From: Planctomycetota bacterium
Lineage (GTDB): Bacteria; Planctomycetota; UBA1135; GCA-002686595
NCBI GenBank assembly: GCA_013140785.1
Contig: JABFRZ010000398.1
Location: 1-6,321 of the forward strand
DNA length: 6,321 bases
Reading direction: 5' to 3'
The translations under genes were made by a program, and so were the position numbers. Positions 1-5,048 of the stretch are shown in pieces; position 1 is the first letter of the stretch, and each line of letters opens with the position of its first letter. The notes beneath the pieces are model-generated. The model made no database searches. It worked only from the letters and a program-made list of their open reading frames with translations, and had not been told where the DNA came from.

Positions 1-1152
1 CAGCACGCCCGGCGCCGCGCGCACGACCAGCTTGCCGGCCGCGCCCACGTAGCTGCCGGCGATGACTCCGGCCTCCGCGCGCGAGAGGAGTTCGCCCTTC
101 GGCGGCGGCGTCGCGAGCTGGCGATCGAACAGCAAGCACTCGAGGTTGTCGGCGATCTCTTGTGGGTTCTGATCGTCGCGATTGCACAGGACGGCGACGC
201 ACGCGTTCTCGGCGGGGTAGCGTCGGAACTCCGAAACGAACCCGCGCACCGCGCCGCCGTGCGCCTGGCGCAGAGAGCCGTTCACTGCGCGCCCGATCTT
301 CCAGCCCAGGGCGTAGCCGTCCTTCGCGGGCTCGAACAGCGTGCGCGTGTGCGCCTCGTCGAGCAGCGCGTGGGTCGCCAGCGCGCGCTCCCACTTCGCC
401 AGGTCGAGCACGCTGGTGACGATGCCGCCCATGCCGCGGTACTGGTAGCCGTAGTCCTGGTAGGGGTGTTCGAGCGCGGTGCGGTCGCGCCCGTCGCGCG
501 AGGATCCCAGCGCGGCCCGCGTCGCGTCGAGGTCGCTGTCGCCGGTGAAGCCCGTGTCGCTCATTCCGGCCGGCGCGAACAGCTCCTCCTCGAGGTATTG
601 CGTGTAGGAGCGTCCGCTGGCGCGCTCGATCACGCCCGCGAGCAAGGCGTAGCCGCCGTTCCAGTACTCGAACTTCTTGCCCGGAATCGCTTCCGGCCCG
701 GAGCCGAGGTAGTCCACCACGGCCCCTGCGAGATCCTCGCCGCGCCCCTTCGCGTTGCCGCGCGGGATGCCCGAGGTGTGCGTGAGCAGCTGGCGCAGCG
801 TGATCTCGCGCGAGTGCTGCGGCACGCCCGGCAGGTGCACGGCGATCGAGTCGTCGAGCGTGAGCTTCCCCTGCTGCGCGAGCTTCACCACCGCAGCCGC
901 CGTGAACGACTTCGTGATCGAGCCGAGCTCGAACAGCGTGCCGGCCTCGTTCGCTCGATCCGCCTGGAAGTCGGCGAAGCCGTAGCCGCCGGCGAGCAGC
1001 ACTTCTCCGTCCCGCGCGACCAGCACCGAGCCCGACCAGCCGCTCGCGGCGTAGCGCAGCAGCAACTCGTCAAGGGGCTTCGCGCCCGCGTCCACTTCCT
1101 GGGGCGGGAGCGCGGGCAGGGCGAGCAGGCAGACGGCGAGCAGGGAGCCCAT
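1..1152 (-). CDS. Secreted serine hydrolase, beta-lactamase (class C)/PBP-like family, C-terminus beyond the window
   Basis: Probable periplasmic or secreted serine hydrolase of the beta-lactamase-related family (class C beta-lactamases, D-aminopeptidases, esterases); the true substrate cannot be told. The 384 codons in view read without a stop to the left edge. Residues 1-18 (MGSLLAVCLLALPALPPQ) look like a signal peptide, although without basic residues near the start. The catalytic SxxK motif is S78-I-T-K81, inside FELGSITKSFTAAAV. The LLTHTSGIP block at 122-130 is typical of the family. The YxN motif is Y163-W-N165 within FEYWNGGYALLAGVIERASG. The third motif is H298-G-G in AHGGAVRGF, the HxG form common in the esterase-like branch. 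The region after about residue 350 probably begins a C-terminal extension. The ATG at 1152 was chosen because it starts the signal peptide; no Shine-Dalgarno site precedes it. The gene diverges from the b562-like gene. Family assignment is firm; antibiotic resistance should not be assumed. Confidence 0.93.
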   Translation of the reverse strand, partial: MGSLLAVCLLALPALPPQEVDAGAKPLDELLLRYAASGWSGSVLVARDGEVLLAGGYGFADFQADRANEAGTLFELGSITKSFTAAAVVKLAQQGKLTLDDSIAVHLPGVPQHSREITLRQLLTHTSGIPRGNAKGRGEDLAGAVVDYLGSGPEAIPGKKFEYWNGGYALLAGVIERASGRSYTQYLEEELFAPAGMSDTGFTGDSDLDATRAALGSSRDGRDRTALEHPYQDYGYQYRGMGGIVTSVLDLAKWERALATHALLDEAHTRTLFEPAKDGYALGWKIGRAVNGSLRQAHGGAVRGFVSEFRRYPAENACVAVLCNRDDQNPQEIADNLECLLFDRQLATPPPKGELLSRAEAGVIAGSYVGAAGKLVVRAAPGVL

Positions 1153-1279
1153 CGAGGGCGGCGAGTCTAGCCGTTCGGCGTTCGATCCGGACGCCAGCGG
1201 CACTCGTTTCTCGGGCTATGCTCCTCGCCTTCAGGCGCCAGGCCGCACCGGCCGCGCACCCAACCCGGCATCCCCCCCA

Positions 1280-1747
1280 ATGATCTCCGCGCGCACCCTC
1301 GTCCAGCGATCCTTCTCCGTCCTCTTCCTCGCGTCTGCTTCGGTCGGCTTCTCCGCTGGGTCGAGTGCGCGCGCCGCCGCCGCGCCTGCGCCGATCAACG
1401 AAGCCCTCGAGCAGGCCATGGGTCAGCTACAGCAGTCGATGAAGGCGCTCGGCAAGGGCATCAACGCGGAGACGCAGGCCGCCGCGCTCGAGGAGCTCGC
1501 CAAGATCGAAGCCGCGATCCTCACGGCCAAGACCCAGACGCCCGACACGGCCGCCACGGTGGACGAGAAGAAGCGCGCCGATTTCGTGGCCGAGTTCCGC
1601 ACGACCCTGCTCGAGGCCCTCAAGCTCGCCTGCGACGCCGAGATCGCGGTCGTGAACGGCAAGTACAAGGAAGCCGAGGGCATCCTGCGCGGCAAGCTGA
1701 GCACGCTGAAGTCCGCCAGCCACGACAAGTTCAAGGGCGAGGACTGA
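1280..1747 (+). CDS. Exported cytochrome b562-like four-helix-bundle protein
   Basis: A 155-residue protein resembling soluble cytochrome b562, a periplasmic four-helix bundle that binds one non-covalent heme b. Residues 1 to about 35 form a signal peptide: basic n-region (R5, R10), hydrophobic SFSVLFLASASVGF, and Ala-rich cleavage region near 30-36. The mature part is nearly all amphipathic helix. By eye, ALEQAMGQLQQSMKAL (42-57) matches the first helix of E. coli b562, placing M47 on the axial heme ligand Met7. GKYKEAEGILRGKLSTLKSA followed by SHDKFK matches the last helix, placing H148 on the axial ligand His102. Ligand spacing is 101 residues against 95 in E. coli, with the extra length in the middle loop. 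The single cysteine, C118, does not form a CxxCH motif, so c-type heme is unlikely. No Shine-Dalgarno site precedes the ATG; the signal peptide fixes the start. Its electron partner is unknown. An alternative is a heme-free b562-fold protein, but both ligands are present. Confidence 0.8.
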   Translation: MISARTLVQRSFSVLFLASASVGFSAGSSARAAAAPAPINEALEQAMGQLQQSMKALGKGINAETQAAALEELAKIEAAILTAKTQTPDTAATVDEKKRADFVAEFRTTLLEALKLACDAEIAVVNGKYKEAEGILRGKLSTLKSASHDKFKGED

Positions 1748-1771
1748 GTTCGAGTCGAGCTCCCCAACTCA
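1745..1771. terminator. Short inverted repeat joining two convergent stop codons
   Basis: TGAGTT at 1745-1750 is the exact reverse complement of AACTCA at 1766-1771, with a 15-base loop containing the palindrome GAGCTC. The outer bases are the stop codons of the two converging genes (TGA at 1745-1747 on plus, TCA read on minus at 1769-1771), so the hairpin is symmetric for both transcripts. The stem is only 6 bp with two G-C pairs, and no T-tract follows on either strand, so this is at best a weak bidirectional terminator and may be chance. Confidence 0.2.
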
Positions 1772-3274
1772 CGGCTTCCAGCGCACGCGCCGCGCAAGGC
1801 CCAGCAAGGCGTCCTCGAACTCTCTGCGCATGCGTTTCAGCTCGGTCTCACCCTCCACGCTGGGCCCGCGCAGCACGGCCAGGTCCTGGGCGCGACCGGC
1901 GCGGACGCTCCGCGACCAACTCTTCTTCGAGACCCACTGGAGCGTTCCGTCCTTGCCCGGCTCGCGGTGCACGAGATCGAAGGCGAGCTTGGCGGGCTTC
2001 TCGAGCACGAAGGCGAGACGCACCGAGGCTGGCGAGCGCCCTTCGTCGCGCAGGCGGCGGATGAAATTCTCGAAGCTGTCGGCGAGCAGGGCCAGGCTCG
2101 CGCGCGCCTCCTCTTCGCGCTTCAGGAGCGCACCGAGCCGAGCCATGTCGTTCAGCGGCGCGAGATCTCCCCCTTGGATCTCGTGCGGTGGAGCCGCCCC
2201 GGCCACGGGGAAGGGCTCCACGCGCAGGGTCTTGACCTTCCAGTCGGCCAGACGAATCGAGGCCGACGGACGGCAGCTCCAGGCGCACGGCCGGTTCGTG
2301 TCGGGGAGTTCGAGCTCGGCCTTCGCCTCCCAGTTCTGGTCGGAGATCTTCTGCCACAGCCTGCGGAGGCTACTGAGACGGCCGGTCCAGAAGCCCGAGA
2401 AGAAGGAGGCCACGGCGCCGAGGCTCGCGGCGAGGACGCTCAGCCATGGGGTACCCAAACTCGTGGCTTCGACGGTAACTGCCTCCGAGAGCACGAGCCT
2501 CGTCGGGTCGTCGGAAAAGGACAGGGCCACGCCGTGCGAACCCGCCTTCGCATCGACCCTCACGCTGACCTCGAGCTCGATCAGGTCGGCGCTCACGAAG
2601 CGCGTGGACTGGACGTCGATGTCGGGCGGATCGAACGCGACCTTCGCGCCGGCGGAGAAGTCCTCGCCGACCAGGAACACGGTCGCGTGCTCGCCGACCT
2701 CCAGAGTCCGCGGAGCCACCGATACGAGCCTCGGCGCGCGAAGCGCCTGAAGCGCCTGAATGGAGACGTCGTCGAGGACCGCGTACGCGCCCTCGAAGGT
2801 GATCGTGGAGCCTTGCGTGGGTCGGCCCTCGACGGCGAAGGATGCCTCGGCGCCCGCGGCTGAACGCGCGGACACGTGGTGGGCGCCGTGCTCGACACGC
2901 AGGACGAACTCGTCCTTCGAGGCCGGATCGAAGGGCTGCTTCTCCAACACGGTGTCGCCGAGCGACAGCGAGATCGAGGGTCTCTCGATGCGCAGGAGGA
3001 AGGGTGCTTCCCGGCCTCCATAGCGAACGAGGGCCTGCTTCGAAGCACGGAGCGTGAAGCGCAGCTCGAAGTCCTGCCACGCAGAGGGGGCTTCGGCGCT
3101 GCCCTGCCGCAGCATCAGGACGCCGTCATTGACTTGCGCACCGGGACCGAGATTCCACCCAGGAGGCGCCGACGAGAAGTCCGTACGGACGTCCTGCTGC
3201 GGAAGAGCGACGAGCCCGAGGACGACAGGCGCGAGGCTCGCGACGGTTTGCAGGTTCCAGGATTCGGGATGCAT
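1769..3274 (-). CDS. Signal-peptide, TIG-like, single-transmembrane protein of unknown function
   Basis: I do not recognise a named family for this 501-residue protein. Residues 1-27 are a signal peptide (TVASLAPVVLGLVALPQQ). About 30-175 is a beta-rich segment (DFSSAPPGWNLGPGAQVNDG, then WQDFELRFTLRAS and DEFVLRVEHG) that resembles a concanavalin/LamG-like sandwich of the DUF1080 type. About 180-270 reads like an IPT/TIG immunoglobulin-like domain: PRLVSVAPRTLEVGEHATVF, GEDFSAGAKVAF, VSADLIELEVSVRVDAKAGS. A single membrane helix lies near 277-297 (LSVLAASLGAVASFFSGFW), followed by RLSSLRRLWQK, so the C-terminal 200 residues should be cytoplasmic. That tail has a charged, probably helical stretch at about 380-412 and no recognisable catalytic motif. 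The start at 3274 is supported by GGAG seven bases upstream and by the signal peptide; the frame is open 58 codons further up, but that part is Arg/Ser-rich and unlike the rest. A 9 bp in-frame repeat gives QALQAL near residue 173. It could be an envelope sensor or a polysaccharide-binding anchor; this is inference. Confidence 0.8.
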   Translation of the reverse strand: MHPESWNLQTVASLAPVVLGLVALPQQDVRTDFSSAPPGWNLGPGAQVNDGVLMLRQGSAEAPSAWQDFELRFTLRASKQALVRYGGREAPFLLRIERPSISLSLGDTVLEKQPFDPASKDEFVLRVEHGAHHVSARSAAGAEASFAVEGRPTQGSTITFEGAYAVLDDVSIQALQALRAPRLVSVAPRTLEVGEHATVFLVGEDFSAGAKVAFDPPDIDVQSTRFVSADLIELEVSVRVDAKAGSHGVALSFSDDPTRLVLSEAVTVEATSLGTPWLSVLAASLGAVASFFSGFWTGRLSSLRRLWQKISDQNWEAKAELELPDTNRPCAWSCRPSASIRLADWKVKTLRVEPFPVAGAAPPHEIQGGDLAPLNDMARLGALLKREEEARASLALLADSFENFIRRLRDEGRSPASVRLAFVLEKPAKLAFDLVHREPGKDGTLQWVSKKSWSRSVRAGRAQDLAVLRGPSVEGETELKRMRREFEDALLGLARRVRWKP

Positions 3275-3281
3275 CGCTCGA

Positions 3282-3285
3282 CTCC
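3282..3285 (-). promoter_or_regulatory. Shine-Dalgarno site GGAG deciding the start at 3274
   Basis: On the minus strand GGAG lies seven bases before the ATG at 3274 (GGAGTCGAGCGATG). It favours this start over the longer open frame, and it precedes a good signal peptide. Confidence 0.6.
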
Positions 3286-3477
3286 GATTCGGGAAGGAGT
3301 GGGACAAAAGGGGGGAACGAGATGCGCTCCGGATGGCCGCCATCGAACTTCGCCGATCTCGACGCGGGGGCTCGGTCCCCGCCCGGAAGAGTGAACGCGG
3401 CCTCGTAGGTTGGCCGACCAGACGAACCTCCTCGAGATCGGCGGACACGCCCGCTCGGGACGGGCTTCCTCGGTAGG

Positions 3478-3532
3478 ATGGAGCCCACCGGGCATTGGGC
3501 GCGGTGTGGGAACCGCGAGGTCAATCATGCTC
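3478..3532 (+). repeat. Leader repeat, copy A (upstream of the beta-helix gene)
   Basis: Copy A of a dispersed direct repeat whose partner is 4921-4976. The core at 3478-3506 matches 4921-4950 at 25 of 29 aligned bases with a one-base gap, including the identical run GCATTGGGCGC. A 20-base segment with weaker similarity (9 of 20) follows, then the identical ATGCTC. Distance from the core to the ATG is the same in both copies. The one-base gap argues that the core is a non-coding 5' leader. Confidence 0.7.
3517..3520 (+). promoter_or_regulatory. Shine-Dalgarno-like GAGG before the ATG at 3527
   Basis: GAGG lies six bases before the ATG at 3527. A second site, AAGG at 3598-3601, lies six bases before the internal ATG at 3608, so the ribosome-site evidence does not by itself decide between the two starts. 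The first is preferred because the sequence upstream of 3527 recurs, with the same spacing, before the ATG at 4971. Confidence 0.45.
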
Positions 3533-4906
3533 GCCTCGATGTTGCGCTGGATGGCCCTCCTCACCTTCGCCTCGGGTTCCGCTGTCGCCACGGCCGCAAG
3601 GTCGGTGATGCTCCGTTCGCACATACGCGGGATTGCTCTCGTCGTCCCTCTCTCGGGTCTCTGCTCCGTCTCGGCTGCGCAGGGGAACGTCCTGGTCGTG
3701 GGCCCCAATGGATTCAGCCAGATCCAGGCGGCCGTGCAGGCCGCCCAGGACGGCGACACGATCCTGGTGCGCGTTCCCCCCAACGGCGGTCCGACGTACG
3801 ACGCGGTCGACGTCGCGGGGAAGGCGCTGACGATCGCAGCCGAACCGAGCACGCGCCAGGCCAAGGTGAGCAGCGTGTCCGTGCACGACCTTCCGGCCGG
3901 GAAGACCGTGGTGCTCTCCGGTGTCAATGCCTTGGGGGGCAGCCCGGCCGCGCCCTCGATCTGGCTCCGGAGCAACGCGGGCAGTGTGCGCCTCGTGTCG
4001 TGCAACTCGCGCGGCGCGCCCGCCCCCTTTTTCAGTGTGTTGCTTGCGACACCCGCGATGACGATCTCGTCCTCGAGCGGGTCCGCGGCCTTCGCTTCGT
4101 GCGGGCTCGTCGGTGGTCTGGGAGACCGCCCCACCACGGATCCCCGCAACCCGGGCGCCAGGGGACTCGAGATGCAGGACTCGATCGCGGCGGCGTTCGA
4201 CTCCAGCATCATGGGAGGCCAGGGCGATTCCTGCTCCTTCGCCATCGGCGTCGCCAGCCTGGGTGGCGACGGCGTCTTCGTCGGTCATAGCGCGCTTCCG
4301 GGGCGTCTCCTGCTCTCGAATTCGTCCGTCCAGGGTGGCCCGGGGGGCGAGGCCGGGTGCTTCCCGCCCCTCTACTGCGTCAGCGGCAACGGCGGCACCG
4401 GCCTGAGATTGGGCAGCGGAGCGGCGGTCACGCTGCAGACGACGACACCCGTCGGTGGGCCACCTGGACCGCAGGAGGCCCCGGGCTGCGGAAGCACCGG
4501 CGCCGTGGGCCCGGCCGTCGCCAACCAAGGAAGCCTGCAAGTCCGCCCGACGCCGGCCATCGCGCTCAGGTCGCCCACGGTCGCGGGCGAGGGCCAGACG
4601 ATCCCGCTCACGTTCACGGGGACTCCGGGCGATCAGGTGTTCCTGCTCGCGGGTGCGCAGACGATGTTCCGCGAGCTCGCGGCGGGGGTGCTGCTCGTAC
4701 AGCCCGGGCCGACGGCGTTCCCGCAGCGGGGGCCGCTCGGGATCCTCGGCACGAGCGGAACGCTCACGCTCGCCTATCCGTTGCCGCGGCTCCCGGCTGG
4801 CATCGGCGCGGCGAACCTCTGGCTCCAGGCGTTCGCCACCCACGCAGACGGGAAGCGCACGATGGGGAGCTTCTCCGTCGTCACGATGCTCGACTCCGGC
4901 TTCTGA
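3527..4906 (+). CDS. Secreted right-handed parallel beta-helix protein (pectin-lyase-like fold)
   Basis: A 459-residue exported protein; no enzyme active site is recognised and no function is assigned. There are two signal-peptide-like segments in a row: 1-24 (MLASMLRWMALLTFASGSAV onward) and 28-51 (MLRSHIRGIALVVPLSGLCS, ending SAAQ). The second abuts the mature domain, so translation could equally start at 3608 and give 432 residues. VGPNGFSQIQAAVQAAQDGD followed by TILV (58-81) is the usual opening of pectin-lyase-like beta-helix proteins. To about residue 330 the chain is Gly/Ser-rich with short beta strands and repeated motifs such as SSSGSAAFASCGL and LLLSNSSVQGGPGG. Cysteines (C159, C192, C236, C278, C284, C321) may form disulfides outside the cell. 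From about 345 a separate beta domain begins (GQTIPLTFTGTPGDQVFLLA) and ends in ANLWLQAFATHADGKR and the terminal FSVVTMLDSGF. As I recall, many secreted Planctomycetota proteins end in this style (LWLQAF..VVxLLDxxF), which supports the host guess. Downstream lies a degenerate copy of its leader and tail. Confidence 0.85.
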   Translation: MLASMLRWMALLTFASGSAVATAARSVMLRSHIRGIALVVPLSGLCSVSAAQGNVLVVGPNGFSQIQAAVQAAQDGDTILVRVPPNGGPTYDAVDVAGKALTIAAEPSTRQAKVSSVSVHDLPAGKTVVLSGVNALGGSPAAPSIWLRSNAGSVRLVSCNSRGAPAPFFSVLLATPAMTISSSSGSAAFASCGLVGGLGDRPTTDPRNPGARGLEMQDSIAAAFDSSIMGGQGDSCSFAIGVASLGGDGVFVGHSALPGRLLLSNSSVQGGPGGEAGCFPPLYCVSGNGGTGLRLGSGAAVTLQTTTPVGGPPGPQEAPGCGSTGAVGPAVANQGSLQVRPTPAIALRSPTVAGEGQTIPLTFTGTPGDQVFLLAGAQTMFRELAAGVLLVQPGPTAFPQRGPLGILGTSGTLTLAYPLPRLPAGIGAANLWLQAFATHADGKRTMGSFSVVTMLDSGF

Positions 4907-4920
4907 CGATCCGGAGTACC

Positions 4921-5021
4921 ATGGGCGCCCACTGCGCATTGGGCGCTGTGCTCGAGCCGGGGGGTTGCCGATGCTCTGGTCGCGCTTTTCTGTCGTCACC
5001 GTGCTCGACTCGATCTACTGA
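4921..5021 (+). pseudogene. Collapsed paralog relic: duplicated leader plus C-terminal tail of the beta-helix gene
   Basis: Bases 4921-4976 repeat the leader and first two codons of the beta-helix gene (copy B). From the ATG at 4971 a 16-codon frame reads MLWSRFSVVTVLDSIY and stops at 5019-5021. Its last 11 residues match the FSVVTMLDSGF terminus of the beta-helix protein (8 identical), and the 36 bases 4986-5021 match 4871-4906 at 28 positions. Two of the differences are silent third-position changes (TTC/TTT, TCC/TCT). The simplest reading is a second, tandem member of the family that lost everything between its fifth codon and its last 11 codons. A GGGGGG run lies before the ATG, so translation is conceivable, but a functional 16-residue peptide is not claimed. 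I see nothing else between 4907 and 5048. Confidence 0.6.
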
Positions 5022-5048
5022 CGGTGGCCACTCACCCGAACCGCGACC

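Larger units (their letters stand above)
3275..3526. other. Divergent intergenic region with two GC-rich hairpins
   Basis: These 252 bases separate the minus-strand TIG-like gene from the plus-strand beta-helix gene and should contain the promoters of both. I see no convincing -35/-10 pair on either strand. Two small hairpins are visible: GCGGGG at 3364-3369 pairing with CCCCGC at 3377-3382 (7-base loop), and GCCCG at 3449-3453 pairing with CGGGC at 3461-3465 (7-base loop). They could be operators or RNA leader structure, but short GC stems are frequent in DNA of this composition. Bases 3478-3526 form the leader that recurs downstream at 4921-4970. Confidence 0.5.

Noticed and set aside
1129..1143. 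LAVC near the start of the serine hydrolase as a lipoprotein box
   Set aside because: The cysteine would be residue 8, too close to the N-terminus to leave room for a lipoprotein signal h-region.
160..1170. 336-codon open frame on the plus strand
   Set aside because: It is antisense to the serine hydrolase, whose motifs (SxxK, YxN, HxG) are all on the minus strand. Its product is Arg/Ala/Val-rich low-complexity sequence, typical of shadow frames in GC-rich DNA.
1217..1222. TATGCT as a -10 element for the b562-like gene
   Set aside because: No reasonable -35 hexamer lies 16-18 bases upstream, and a lone 6-base match is not enough to call a promoter.
2741..2760. 9 bp tandem repeat (AAGCGCCTG twice)
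   Set aside because: It is in frame and only duplicates QAL in the TIG-like protein; it looks like ordinary slippage.
3521..4999. 492-codon open frame on the minus strand, with another at 3115-4245
   Set aside because: Both overlap the beta-helix gene on the other strand and are rich in Arg with no recognisable domain. The plus frame has a signal peptide and a recognisable beta-helix opening.
4907..5048. A frameshifted N-terminal [4Fe-4S] domain of formate dehydrogenase upstream of 5049
   Set aside because: The cysteines in the other frames here (such as GGCRCSG) do not have the CxxCxxxC spacing or the CxKG motif, and the stretch is explained by the leader and tail repeat.
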